Source: Halanaeroarchaeum sp. HSR-CO (GTDB taxonomy: Archaea > Halobacteriota > Halobacteria > Halobacteriales > Halobacteriaceae). From it: 64,000 nt of DNA. Positions 23,839 through 32,768 of this stretch are shown piece after piece; the first letter of the stretch is position 1; each line of letters begins with the position of its first letter. The stretch is from positions 1,116,001 through 1,180,000 of the forward strand of contig NZ_CP087724.1 of NCBI RefSeq assembly GCF_024972755.1. The letters are read 5' to 3'. The position numbers were made by a program, and so were the translations under genes. The notes below the pieces were generated by a model, which saw only the letters and a program-made list of their open reading frames with translations, made no database searches and was not told the DNA's origin.

Positions 23839-25395
23839 ATGTCTGAATATTCTGCAATGTTCGGTCGTGGTGGGCTCAATGCCCAACTCGACGTCGGCTC
23901 ATTGCTGGACGACATCGGACTCGACGCCGAAGAGATCGCGTGGCGAAAGGATTTCATCAACTTTGGTCAGGATGACGTCGAACGGCTCACCCGGTACCAG
24001 GGGCTCTTCGAAGAACACGGCGAGGACGTCGCCGATATGTTCTACGAGAACCTCACCCAGTACACGGAAACGACAGAGGTCATATCGCGGTCTCCGAAGG
24101 GTGTCGACCAGCTGAAACAGACCCAGGAGGCATACCTCGTCACGCTCGCCGAGGGCGAATACGGCGCGGACTACTTCCGGAATCGCGCCCGGGTCGGGAA
24201 GCTCCACGACATGCTCGAAATGCCGATGAAACAGTACATCGGCCAGTACGGGGTCTACTACGACCTGCTCGTCCCGCTAATCACCGAGCGCGTCCAGGAG
24301 CAAGTATCAGACGCCATCGCGGCGGCGGACCAGGACGCGGCCGCGGATGGCGGCGTTACCGTCGAACCCGAAGGACAGAACGCTGGTGGACCCCAGATCG
24401 ACATCGAGCAGGCGGCCCACGATGCCATCGCCGAGGGATTCGAGGAGTTCCATTCCATCCTGAAGATCATCAATCTGGACATGCAGGTGGTCGCCGACAC
24501 GTACATCCACTCGTACACCCAGGAGATCGAGGAGACGCTCGAACAGCAACAGCGGATCGCCTCCCAACTCAAGACCTCGGTGAGCGAGCTCTCGGCGGCC
24601 TCCGAGAACGTCGCGGGGAGTTCTTCGGAGATCAGCGACCTGGCTCGCGAACAGCACGAGAGCATGGACCAGGTGGCAAACGAGGTGTCGAACCTCTCGG
24701 CGACGATCGAGGAGGTGGCCTCGTCGGCCAACGAGGTCGAACGGCAGAGCAACCAGACCCGCGACCTCGCCGAAGACGGGATGACGGCCGCAGAGGAAGC
24801 GGCAACGGAGATGGACGAACTCGACGGTGCCCGCGTGGTCATCGAGAACCGGGTCGACGAACTCGAGTCCCAGGTCGAGGAGATCAACGACGTCATCGAC
24901 GTCATCAACGACATCGCGGACCAGACCAATCTGTTGGCCCTCAACGCGAACATCGAGGCTGCTCGCGCGGGCGAGTCCGGCAAGGGGTTCGCGGTCGTTG
25001 CCGACGAGATCAAGTCCCTCGCCGAGGACACACAGGATCACGCCGACGACATCGAGGCGATGATCGAAGAGGTCCGGAACGCCGCGTCCGAGACGATCAA
25101 CACGCTGGGTCGCATCGAGGACGGCATCGAAGAGAGCTCCGAAGACGTGCAGAAGACCGAGGAGTTACTCCAGGGCATCGTGGGTGAGGTCGACGAGACC
25201 GTCGCCGGTGTGGCCCAGATATCGGATGCGACCGACGAACAGGCCGCCAGCGCCGAAGAGATCGCAGCGATGGTCGACGAGGCGAGAGATCAATCGCGGG
25301 AGGTCGCCGACGAGATCGAAGACGTCGCGGCGAGCACCGAGGAACAGGCCGCCAGCATCGGTCAGATCGAGGAATCCGCCGAACGGCTACAGTAA
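23839..25395 (+). CDS. hemAT: HemAT globin-coupled aerotaxis transducer
   Basis: 518 aa from ATG 23839, with ACTTTATCC 34-26 nt upstream. Residues 20-190 are a protoglobin-type sensor with the proximal haem ligand H123 (VGKLHDML), the same number as in the characterised HemAT proteins. Residues about 230-518 are a soluble methyl-accepting chemotaxis signalling hairpin, with tip QTNLLALNANIEAARAGESG and adaptation-site heptads. No membrane segment is present, so it senses oxygen in the cytoplasm and drives CheA. No che genes are nearby. Confidence 0.95.
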   Translation: MSEYSAMFGRGGLNAQLDVGSLLDDIGLDAEEIAWRKDFINFGQDDVERLTRYQGLFEEHGEDVADMFYENLTQYTETTEVISRSPKGVDQLKQTQEAYLVTLAEGEYGADYFRNRARVGKLHDMLEMPMKQYIGQYGVYYDLLVPLITERVQEQVSDAIAAADQDAAADGGVTVEPEGQNAGGPQIDIEQAAHDAIAEGFEEFHSILKIINLDMQVVADTYIHSYTQEIEETLEQQQRIASQLKTSVSELSAASENVAGSSSEISDLAREQHESMDQVANEVSNLSATIEEVASSANEVERQSNQTRDLAEDGMTAAEEAATEMDELDGARVVIENRVDELESQVEEINDVIDVINDIADQTNLLALNANIEAARAGESGKGFAVVADEIKSLAEDTQDHADDIEAMIEEVRNAASETINTLGRIEDGIEESSEDVQKTEELLQGIVGEVDETVAGVAQISDATDEQAASAEEIAAMVDEARDQSREVADEIEDVAASTEEQAASIGQIEESAERLQ

Positions 25396-25475
25396 GCGCA
25401 CGGTAATTTTCTATCGGATCGAGACGTCTGCACGGCTCCGCGCCGTGATCTGGGAGTCGTTCTGGATGGGTCGCC

Positions 25476-25589
25476 TCAGGCGGTCACCGTCGACTCGCAG
25501 GTCGCGCAGACGGCGTGGCGGCGATACATCGTGGTGCGATCGAGTGTGCTGCCACACTCCTGGCAGGTGTCGTATGGTTCGACGTACAT
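25476..25589 (-). CDS. 37-aa zinc-ribbon protein
   Basis: ATG 25589 to the stop at 25476. Two knuckles, CQEC (residues 9-12) and CATC (30-33), with TMYRRHAV between. A GAAGGAGA ribosome-binding run ends 2 nt before the ATG, and a TTTTAGG-type TATA-like element lies about 60 nt upstream, so this tiny gene seems to have its own signals. Function unknown. The 3' side is convergent with hemAT. Confidence 0.6.
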   Translation of the reverse strand: MYVEPYDTCQECGSTLDRTTMYRRHAVCATCESTVTA

Positions 25590-25843
25590 GCGTTCTCCTT
25601 CGTCGGCGTTCTTCCGGGAACACCGATCGAGTGAGGGTTGGTGGCACAATCTTTTAGGCTTACCGAAAAGTGGCCCGTCTCGCCGGGAATCGAGGGTGTG
25701 TCCGTTGCCGTTCTCGCGGCCTGCGGTGGTGGCCGGCGTTGCTGGAGGAGGCCTCTCCGTCGGGGGTAACTCCGTCTGCGTGCGCTGCCCCGACGGCAAA
25801 GGAGTATTTTTATTCGATGGCTCGACGTACTGTGAAATGTACC

Positions 25844-26065
25844 ATGGACGCAAGCGACCTCGAAGCGATGCTCGCAGAGTACGGTGAACTGATGGTCACG
25901 GTGAGCGAGTTCGACCAGCCACTCGAACTGCACCTCCACGACACTGAGATCGACGAGGAATTCGTCCGACTGGAACTGACCGACGGCGTCCTGAAATTCG
26001 ACGTCGACGAGGTCACGGGCGCGTGGCAGCACACCCATTCGCTCGCGGACCTCGGCCTCGAGTGA
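25844..26065 (+). CDS. Conserved small haloarchaeal protein, unknown function
   Basis: 73 aa from ATG 25844. TATTTTTATT lies about 30-40 nt upstream, which favours this start over the ATG at 25817. Acidic beta-rich protein (ELHLHDTEIDEEFVRLEL, then FDVDEVTGAW) with no catalytic motif. The divergent gap 25590-25843 before it holds only promoter-like sequence. Confidence 0.65.
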   Translation: MDASDLEAMLAEYGELMVTVSEFDQPLELHLHDTEIDEEFVRLELTDGVLKFDVDEVTGAWQHTHSLADLGLE

Positions 26066-26134
26066 TCCACACCCCGTAAACGAGCGGAGCGATTAAGTGG
26101 TCTCGGAACGAATCGACGAATGGAGTTACTGTAA

Positions 26135-26329
26135 ATGGCAACCGGTACGGTCGCATTCTTCAACGAGCGGAAGGGGTACGGATTCATCGAGACAGAAGAC
26201 GCTGACGACGACGTGTTCTTCCACATGGAAGACGTCGGTGGTCCGGACCTCGAAGAGGGACAGGAAGTCGAATTCGAAATCGAAGAAGCAGATAAGGGCC
26301 CGCGAGCGACGAACCTCACGCGCCTGTAA
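26135..26329 (+). CDS. cspA: Cold-shock domain protein CspA
   Basis: 64 aa, a single OB-fold. RNP1 appears as KGYGFIE and RNP2 as VFFHM. It binds single-stranded nucleic acid and acts as an RNA chaperone. It is followed by a good stem-loop/T-run terminator. Stand-alone gene. Confidence 0.95.
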   Translation: MATGTVAFFNERKGYGFIETEDADDDVFFHMEDVGGPDLEEGQEVEFEIEEADKGPRATNLTRL

Positions 26330-26331
26330 AC

Positions 26332-26367
26332 TGCCCCGTTCCGCTCGTTAGCGGCACGGCATTTTTT
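26332..26367 (+). terminator. Terminator after cspA
   Basis: A GC-rich stem (core CCGCT-CGTT-AGCGG, extended by TGCC/GGCA) followed by six T residues at 26362-26367. Confidence 0.55.
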
Positions 26368-26428
26368 CGGAACGACGACCAGACGGACACGACAAGGGCT
26401 ATCCCCACCGAGCCACTGTCTCCGGTCG

Positions 26429-26734
26429 ATGCGTACCCTCTCCTCGCTGCCAGACCGCCCCGTCACGCAAGCGGAGGTGACCGCGCTCAACGATTCCGAG
26501 CGACTCGCGATGGCCGTTCCGGTGACCCAGGAGGACGCCGTGCGGACGGACGACCGCGAGCAGGTCACCATCACCGACCAACTCATCCTGGCGACCGACA
26601 CGTGGGTGGCCGGACTCGTCTACGAAGACCGGTGGATCGAGGTGGAACGCGTCGATATCGAGGGTCCCGGGTCGGAGCGGTTTGCCGCGCTCCAGACCTG
26701 TGAGGACGCGATCGAGGCGCATACCGAGGCGTAA
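26429..26734 (+). CDS. Conserved haloarchaeal protein, unknown function
   Basis: 101 aa, acidic, predicted alpha/beta with no recognised motif. It opens MRTLSSLPDRPVTQ and ends LQTCEDAIEAHTEA. The codon bias matches the neighbouring core genes and no other frame is as good, so it is likely real. No functional clue from neighbours. Confidence 0.6.
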   Translation: MRTLSSLPDRPVTQAEVTALNDSERLAMAVPVTQEDAVRTDDREQVTITDQLILATDTWVAGLVYEDRWIEVERVDIEGPGSERFAALQTCEDAIEAHTEA

Positions 26735-26818
26735 GCGAGAGACCGGTTCGTCGGACGGATCCGGGCCGACGGGCCTGCAAAAGGCTAAAGAGCGAAACCG
26801 ACTTTCAGTAACACAACA

Positions 26819-26872
26819 ATGACACAGAACGAGTTCCCGGAAACGGAGGTGATACCGTGGGAGTCGAAGTAG
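26819..26872 (+). CDS. 17-codon leader frame overlapping the HD gene start
   Basis: ATG 26819 to TAG 26870-26872. It contains the 9-nt run GGAGGTGAT (26845-26853), complementary to the archaeal 16S 3' end, and overlaps the GTG start of the HD gene by 16 nt. It may serve only to bring ribosomes to the downstream start. Confidence 0.35.
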   Translation: MTQNEFPETEVIPWESK

Positions 26873-27546
26873 CCGAACCGTCGGTCTCGGACGCCGAACT
26901 GGACGCGATGGCCACGTTCGTCTTCGATTACCTCGACGCGAGCGTCGAGAACGAGGAGAACGGCGGCCGGATGCGGTGGTACCCCTGGCACTCGGCCGAA
27001 TACCGGTTCAACCACATCATGAACGTGGTCGAACTGGCCGCCGAGATCGCCGAACGCGAGGGGGCGGACGTCGAAGTCGTCACCGTCGCGGCGCTCTTCC
27101 ACGACATCGCCAAACTCGAGGCCGAACAGGACGCCCACGCCGAGGAGGGCGCGCGGATCGCGCGCAAGTACCTCGAGACCCACGGCGACTACCCCCCGTC
27201 GTTCATCGACCGCGTGAGTCGGTCGATCGAACAGCACTCCCATCAGGGCGAACTGAGCGAGTTGCCCCTCGAGGCACAGTGTCTCGTGGAGGCGGACATG
27301 CTCGATAAGATCGGGGCGAACGGGACGGCGTTGATGCTCCTTCGAATGGGGTACGAAGCGCGCACGCACATGGACGCGGGGGAGATGGTTCAGCGTGTCC
27401 TAACACGGGGGCGAGAGGCAAAGCGTCGAATCGAGAGCGACGCCGCCGAAAGCATCGCCCACCAGCGTCTCAAACGCGTGAAGTGGTTCCAGGAGTGGCT
27501 CGAAGGCGAGATCGCGGAGTTGGACGTCGACGACGAGCGACCCTAA
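26857..27546 (+). CDS. HD-domain phosphohydrolase
   Basis: 229 aa starting GTG 26857, three nt after a full-length Shine-Dalgarno sequence, which is rare in haloarchaea. HD superfamily residues: H53 (FNHIMNV), H82-D83 (LFHDIAK) and the aspartate in VEADMLDKIG. Members hydrolyse nucleotides or cyclic nucleotides with divalent metal; the substrate here is unknown. The 3' end overlaps the LysE-family gene on the opposite strand by 4 nt. Confidence 0.85.
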   Translation: MGVEVAEPSVSDAELDAMATFVFDYLDASVENEENGGRMRWYPWHSAEYRFNHIMNVVELAAEIAEREGADVEVVTVAALFHDIAKLEAEQDAHAEEGARIARKYLETHGDYPPSFIDRVSRSIEQHSHQGELSELPLEAQCLVEADMLDKIGANGTALMLLRMGYEARTHMDAGEMVQRVLTRGREAKRRIESDAAESIAHQRLKRVKWFQEWLEGEIAELDVDDERP

Positions 27547-28187
27547 ACCAGTCCGAGCGTCCCCGCCGCATCGAGGGTGAATACGCCGGCGAACCACACC
27601 AGCACCAACGCGCTCACGTAGGCGATACCCGTCCCGAGTTCGTCGACCCGCTCGCCGGCCGCCCGGAGCGCTGCCGGAAAACTCGTTATCCACAGGAAGA
27701 TCCCGAGGAAGAACCCGCCGATGGTCAAGAGGCCACTCCCCGCGGACAGCGAGATTCCGAAGGCCTCGATCCGTCCGGGGTTCAACAGTCCGATGCCGGC
27801 GGTCAGCCACCAGGTGATCTGGTACGGATTCGTGAGTGCGAGCGCGAAGGCCTTCCCGAACCCGGCCGCGTCGCTCCCTTCGCTGTCGGAGAACGACCCA
27901 GCATTCTTGACTGCACCGTAGGCGAAATAGAGCATCAAGAGGCCACCGATACCGACCATGACGCCCCTGAGGGTGGGTGCTTGTTCGACGAAGGTCACCA
28001 GACCGGCCAGAGCAAAGACGAAGAAGAGCCCATCGGCCGACATCGCACCGAGTCCGGCAGCGAACCCGGCACGCCAGCTGCGGTTGACGCTCTCTTCGGC
28101 GATGACTGCATTCATCGGCCCCGGGGGCGCTGCGAGTGAGAGCCCCAGCAGAAGTCCGGCGACGACGGATACCAGGGCGGTGAGCAT
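27543..28187 (-). CDS. LysE/RhtB-family amino-acid exporter
   Basis: 214 aa with six hydrophobic helices and the family motif AAPPGPMNAV near residues 19-28. Members export amino acids such as lysine, homoserine or threonine. It lies 53 nt downstream of the threonine-synthase-like gene on the same strand, so a threonine or homoserine link is possible but only by context. Confidence 0.85.
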   Translation of the reverse strand: MLTALVSVVAGLLLGLSLAAPPGPMNAVIAEESVNRSWRAGFAAGLGAMSADGLFFVFALAGLVTFVEQAPTLRGVMVGIGGLLMLYFAYGAVKNAGSFSDSEGSDAAGFGKAFALALTNPYQITWWLTAGIGLLNPGRIEAFGISLSAGSGLLTIGGFFLGIFLWITSFPAALRAAGERVDELGTGIAYVSALVLVWFAGVFTLDAAGTLGLV

Positions 28188-28240
28188 CTGCGTATCAATA
28201 GCAGGTCAGCGCGAGAAAAGTGCGTCGTTGTTCACAATCC

Positions 28241-29434
28241 TCAGATACCCTTCCGCATGAGGTGACTCCGGAGGACGTCCGACTCCTTGTTCCCGGCGGC
28301 GGTGTTGACGAGGACGACGGTGTCGCCCTCGTCGAATGCCCCGCGCTCGGCGAGTTCCAGTGCCCCGCTCACGCTGGCCGCTGCCGACGGCGACAGTTCC
28401 AGGCCGACGGATTGAGCGATCTCGATCCCGGCATCGAGGATGGCCTCGTCGTCGGTCGACACGGCACCGCCGTCGGTCTCACGGATGGCTTCGAGAAGCC
28501 ACTCGCCCGCACGCGGGTCGGGGATCTCGATCCCACCACAGATCGTGTCCGGCTGTTGCCACGGCTCGGGGATCGATCTGTTCTCCTCGATGGCCCGGAC
28601 GATGGGTGCACAGCCCTCCGCCTGGGCCGCGTACAGTGCTGGGACGTCGTCGGTGAGACCCAGATCGTGGAGCTCCGAGGCTCCTTTGTACGCGCCGACG
28701 AGGGCGGCACCCTCACCGGTCGGGTAGACGACCGCGTCGGGCACGGTCCAGCCGAGTTGTTCGACGATCTCGTAGAGCAGCGTCTTCTTCCCTTCGTGTC
28801 GATAGGGGGTCTGGAACGGACGGGCTGGGTACCACTCCTCGTTCCGGCCGTATTCGTCCTCGAAATTCGCGATTGCGTCACCGATGCGCCCCTCGACCAC
28901 CGACATCTCTCCGCCGTGCACGTTGATCATCGCCTTGTTCGTGAAGCCGGTCCGTGAGGGCACGAAGACCTCCGAGTCGAGGCCGGCGACGCTCGCGTAC
29001 GCGCTCGCGGACTGACCACTGTTCCCGGTCGTCGCGAGTGCGATCGTCTCGGCTCCGTGTTGGCTTGCGGCCGTGACCGCGACTGACAACCCCCGGTCGG
29101 CGACAGTACCGGTCGGGTTGCGACCCTCGTCTTTGATCAGCACGTGACCGACACCCATCGTCTCCGCAAGCGAGGGGGCCGCGACGAGCTGGGTTGCCCC
29201 CTCTCCGGCCGTCACAGCGGCGTCGCCGTCGAATGGCAACAGTTCCTCGTATCGCCACATCGACTCGAATCGGCGGTCGCCGAACGTCTCGCGGGCGAGA
29301 TTCAGCCTCTCGTAGTCGTACGTGGGGTCGAGGGCGCCGCCGCACTCGGGACAGCGATGCGCCCCTGTCTCGGCGTCGACGCTCGCACCGCAGTCCCTGC
29401 AGGTGAGTCCGACGAACGCCTCGGTCGTGTTCAT
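28241..29434 (-). CDS. Threonine-synthase-like PLP-fold protein lacking the PLP lysine
   Basis: 397 aa from ATG 29434. It has an N-terminal zinc ribbon (C12, C15, C28, C31) and the fold-type II core. The signature that in threonine synthases reads NPTG-[ST]-FKDRG is here NPTGTVADRG: the Schiff-base lysine position is A113. The nucleotides (ACT GTC GCC GAC) show no ambiguity. The phosphate-binding loop PTGEGAALVG and the TTGNSGQSA loop are kept. It may therefore be a catalytically altered paralog and not the main threonine synthase. Sequence-based annotation would call it thrC; that should be treated with caution. Confidence 0.8.
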   Translation of the reverse strand: MNTTEAFVGLTCRDCGASVDAETGAHRCPECGGALDPTYDYERLNLARETFGDRRFESMWRYEELLPFDGDAAVTAGEGATQLVAAPSLAETMGVGHVLIKDEGRNPTGTVADRGLSVAVTAASQHGAETIALATTGNSGQSASAYASVAGLDSEVFVPSRTGFTNKAMINVHGGEMSVVEGRIGDAIANFEDEYGRNEEWYPARPFQTPYRHEGKKTLLYEIVEQLGWTVPDAVVYPTGEGAALVGAYKGASELHDLGLTDDVPALYAAQAEGCAPIVRAIEENRSIPEPWQQPDTICGGIEIPDPRAGEWLLEAIRETDGGAVSTDDEAILDAGIEIAQSVGLELSPSAAASVSGALELAERGAFDEGDTVVLVNTAAGNKESDVLRSHLMRKGI

Positions 29435-29540
29435 GCCCGGGCAGACGACCGGTGGATGAAAAACCGTGTCGATGTGTGCGGTAGTCTCCCACGTGACCCA
29501 ACAATTTTTGCCGGATGTCGCCGTCGGTCGACATGTACTC

Positions 29541-30881
29541 ATGCCACGACGAACCGTCATCATGGGCGCGGCTGGTCGGGACTTCCACGACTTCGTCTCA
29601 ACGTTCCGCGGTGAGAGCGGATACGAGGTCGTCGCGTTCACCCAGAGTTTCGCACAGAACATCGGCGAACTCGAGGAGATGCCCGAACGAACCTTCCCCG
29701 CGTCCATCGCGGGTGAGGGCTATCCGGACGGTATCCCCATCCTCCCGGAGGCCGAACTCGAGACGATCATCCAGGAACGCGACGTCGACGAGGTCGTCCT
29801 CTCGTACTCCGACCTCTCACACGAGTACGTGATGCATCAGGCATCGCGGGCGCTCTCGTCCGGGGCCGACTTCCGGCTCATCGGGACGGAGATGATGCTC
29901 GAGTCGGAGACCCCGGTGGTCGCCGTGGACGCGGTTCGAACCGGGTGTGGGAAATCACAAGCCTCGCGGAAACTGGCCGGCGCCATCGGCGATCGCGGTG
30001 TCGACGTCGTGGTCGTCCGCGAACCGATGCCCTACGGCGACCTGGAAGCACAGCGAGTCCAGCGTTTCGAGTCAGTCGAGGACCTCGCGGCCGCGGGCGT
30101 GACCATCGAAGAACGCGAAGAGTACGAACACCACATCGAACAGGGACACGTCGTCTACGCTGGCGTGGATTACGAGGCCATCCTGGCCGAGGTCGAAGAC
30201 GAGGCGGACGTCATCCTCTGGGACGGGGGGAACAACGAACTGCCCTTCTTCGACCCCGACGTCCACTTCGTCCTCGCTGACCCACACCGCCCCGGGCACG
30301 AACTGACCTACCATCCGGGGGAGACGAACCTCAGGATCGCCGACTACGTCGTCATCAACAAGGAGAACACGGCCGAGGGGGACGACATCCAGACCGTCGT
30401 GGACAACGTCGCCGAGGCGAACCCCGAGTCCGAGATCATTCACGCGGATTCGGTTGTGACGGTCGACGATCCGGACGCCATCGAGGGGAAACGCGTCCTC
30501 GCCGTCGAAGACGGCCCCACGTTGACCCACGGTGGGACCGCGACCGGTGCGGCCAGCATCGCTGCCGAGAAGTACGGGGCGGCAGAAGTGGTCGACCCGC
30601 GTGACGGGGCCGTCGGCTCCATCGCGGAGGTCTTCGCGGACTATCCCCATCTGGGGAACGTCATCCCCGCGATGGGGTACAGCGACGCCCAGATCGCCGA
30701 ACTCGAGGCGTCGATCAACAACGTGGACTGCGACGTCGTGCTCGCCGGCACTCCCATCGACCTGACGAAGGTCGTCGACGTCGAGAAACCGGTCGTCCGG
30801 GTCCGGTACGACATCGAGGAACGCGGCTCCCCGACCTTCGAGGACGTCCTCGACGAACACGCCGACGTCCTCGGCCTCTAA
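29541..30881 (+). CDS. Cyclic-2,3-diphosphoglycerate-synthetase-like P-loop protein
   Basis: 446 aa from ATG 29541. An N-terminal Rossmann-like part (MPRRTVIMGAAGRDFHDF), then a P-loop RTGCGKS at 133-139 and a conserved core with DGGNNELPFF. It resembles the COG2403 group of predicted P-loop enzymes annotated as cPGS-related or GTPase. The 3' end overlaps argF (opposite strand) by 4 nt. Its position next to ornithine carbamoyltransferase and carbamate kinase suggests a role in carbamoyl phosphate or arginine metabolism; this is inference. Confidence 0.8.
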   Translation: MPRRTVIMGAAGRDFHDFVSTFRGESGYEVVAFTQSFAQNIGELEEMPERTFPASIAGEGYPDGIPILPEAELETIIQERDVDEVVLSYSDLSHEYVMHQASRALSSGADFRLIGTEMMLESETPVVAVDAVRTGCGKSQASRKLAGAIGDRGVDVVVVREPMPYGDLEAQRVQRFESVEDLAAAGVTIEEREEYEHHIEQGHVVYAGVDYEAILAEVEDEADVILWDGGNNELPFFDPDVHFVLADPHRPGHELTYHPGETNLRIADYVVINKENTAEGDDIQTVVDNVAEANPESEIIHADSVVTVDDPDAIEGKRVLAVEDGPTLTHGGTATGAASIAAEKYGAAEVVDPRDGAVGSIAEVFADYPHLGNVIPAMGYSDAQIAELEASINNVDCDVVLAGTPIDLTKVVDVEKPVVRVRYDIEERGSPTFEDVLDEHADVLGL

Positions 30882-31756
30882 ACGGTGAGCAGGCTGTAGA
30901 GGATGGCCTTCTGGACGTGTTGTCGGTTCTCGGCCTGATCGTAGACGATGGAGTTCGGACCGTCCATCACCGCTGTGGCGACCTCTTCGCCACGGTGGGC
31001 CGGCAGGCAGTGCATGAACTTCGCGTCGTCGCCGTGGGCCATCAACTCGGGCGTGACCTGGTATCCGTCGAAGGCCGCCTTCTTCTCCGCGGATTCGCCC
31101 ATGCTGACGAAGACGTCCGTGTAGACGGCCCTCGCCCCGTCGACCGCCTCGGCCGGGTCGTTGGTGATCGTCACGTCCGCGCCGGCGACGCGGTCGGTGA
31201 TGGTCGTGTCGGGTTCGTAGCCCTCGGGTGTCGCGATGCGACACGGAATGTCCAGCGTCGCACAGATCTGCATCAGCGAGTGGGCGACGTTGTTGCCGTC
31301 GCCGACGAAGGCAAGGGGGCCGTCCTCGATGCCGTATTCCCGCATCGTGAACACGTCGGAGAGCGCCTGACAGGGGTGAAGGAGGTCCGTGAGGCCGTTG
31401 ATCACTGGGACGTCGGCGTGCTCGGCCAACTCGATCATGGTCTCGTGTTCGAAGAGCCGTGCCATGATGACGTCCGTGTACCGCGAGAGGACCTTCGCGG
31501 TGTCCGCGAGCGACTCGCCCCGGGATAGCTGGGATTGCTCCTCGGAGAAGTAGATAGCGTGGCCGCCGAGATGGGTCATCCCCGCCTCGAAGGAGACGCG
31601 CGTCCGCGTCGACGGTTTCGCGAAGAACATCAACAGTGTCCGGTTGGAGAGCGCGTCGTGGTATGCCGGCTGATCAGCCTTCATCTCCTCTGTCAGTGCA
31701 TAGATGTCCAGAATCTCCTGTTCGGTGAGGTCGTGGATGTCGATTACGTCCTGCAT
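30878..31756 (-). CDS. argF: Ornithine carbamoyltransferase
   Basis: 292 aa. Carbamoyl-phosphate site STRTR at 49-53 and HPCQ at 127-130; ornithine site with SMG loop at 218-220 and HCLP at 249-252. It interconverts ornithine plus carbamoyl phosphate and citrulline. It directly follows carbamate kinase (1-nt gap), which favours the catabolic direction: citrulline phosphorolysis, with ATP then made from carbamoyl phosphate. Confidence 0.95.
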   Translation of the reverse strand: MQDVIDIHDLTEQEILDIYALTEEMKADQPAYHDALSNRTLLMFFAKPSTRTRVSFEAGMTHLGGHAIYFSEEQSQLSRGESLADTAKVLSRYTDVIMARLFEHETMIELAEHADVPVINGLTDLLHPCQALSDVFTMREYGIEDGPLAFVGDGNNVAHSLMQICATLDIPCRIATPEGYEPDTTITDRVAGADVTITNDPAEAVDGARAVYTDVFVSMGESAEKKAAFDGYQVTPELMAHGDDAKFMHCLPAHRGEEVATAVMDGPNSIVYDQAENRQHVQKAILYSLLTV

Positions 31757-31757
31757 C

Positions 31758-32672
31758 TTATGGTAGTACCTGTGTGCCGGCCTCGCCGGCGAGTGCTTCG
31801 TCCACCCTCTCGGCGGACGTGATTATCGCTTTTTCCCCCTGTGATTCCGCGAACTCGATTGCGGCCTCGACCTTCGGTCGCATACTTCCTTCGGCGAACT
31901 GGCCGTCGGCGAGCAATTCGCGCAGCTCAGCGACGGTGGCCTCGCGGATCGGCTCCTGGTCGGGGGTACCGAAGTCGGTGTAGGCCGCCTCGACGTCCGT
32001 CAGGATCAGGAAGGTCGTCGCACCGATGTCCTCGGCGACGAGGGCCGTCGTTCGATCCTTGTCGATGACGGCCTCGACGCCGTGGAGGACGCCGTTCTCG
32101 CGCACGACCGGAATGCCGCCGCCCCCGGCACAGATGACTGTCTGCCCGTCCTCGAGGAGCGTCTCGATGCGATCGGCTTCGACCACCTCGACGGGATCGG
32201 GTGACGGGACGACCCGACGGTACATCGTTCGGCCGTCTGCCTTCGTCACCTGTCGGGTCTGGAACGCCTTCGAGAGCGCTTCGGCCTCAGAGTAGTGGGG
32301 TCCGACGGGTTTGGTCGGACGCTCGAAGGCCTCGTCGTGTTCGTCCACCCGGACCTGCGTGACCACGGTCGCAACCGTCTCCTCGAGGACGTTCCCGAGT
32401 TCCTGCTGGAGGATGTAGCCGAGCTGTGCCTGGGTCTCGGCCACGAGAACGTCGAGTGGAAATCGGGGGCCCGCGTCCGATTGTTCCTGTTGGAGCATCA
32501 GGTTTCCAACCTGCGGGCCATTGCCGTGTGTCAACACGAGGTCGGTCTCCTCGTCTGCGATCTGGGCGATGTTCTCGGCCGCTTCGCTGACGCGCTCTCG
32601 CATCCCCTCCATCGTCTCGTCGTCCATCGGAAGGAGGGTGTTCCCACCCAGGGCGACGATGATTCGGCCCAT
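31758..32672 (-). CDS. arcC: Carbamate kinase
   Basis: 304 aa from ATG 32672; the much longer open frame upstream is antisense to the transporter gene and not coding. Amino-acid-kinase fold with VALGGNTLLP at the N-terminus, THGNGPQVGN, CAGGGGIPV and GSMRPKVEAA. It transfers phosphate from carbamoyl phosphate to ADP, giving ATP, ammonia and CO2. First gene of a two-gene unit with argF, divergent from an amino-acid ABC importer. Confidence 0.95.
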   Translation of the reverse strand: MGRIIVALGGNTLLPMDDETMEGMRERVSEAAENIAQIADEETDLVLTHGNGPQVGNLMLQQEQSDAGPRFPLDVLVAETQAQLGYILQQELGNVLEETVATVVTQVRVDEHDEAFERPTKPVGPHYSEAEALSKAFQTRQVTKADGRTMYRRVVPSPDPVEVVEADRIETLLEDGQTVICAGGGGIPVVRENGVLHGVEAVIDKDRTTALVAEDIGATTFLILTDVEAAYTDFGTPDQEPIREATVAELRELLADGQFAEGSMRPKVEAAIEFAESQGEKAIITSAERVDEALAGEAGTQVLP

Positions 32673-32738
32673 TGAACCTAACTGTTCACGGCCTCGGGTA
32701 AAAATCGTTGTGTCGTGTGCGGCTACTGTACGATAACC

Positions 32739-32745
32739 TTTATGC
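32739..32745 (+). promoter_or_regulatory. TATA box of the amino-acid ABC importer
   Basis: TTTATGC lies 30-24 nt before ATG 32769 and fixes this start over the in-frame ATGs at 32742 and 32790. The 96-nt divergent gap to arcC would allow shared control. Confidence 0.5.
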
Positions 32746-32768
32746 GTAATATTCGCGATAGTTTGACC

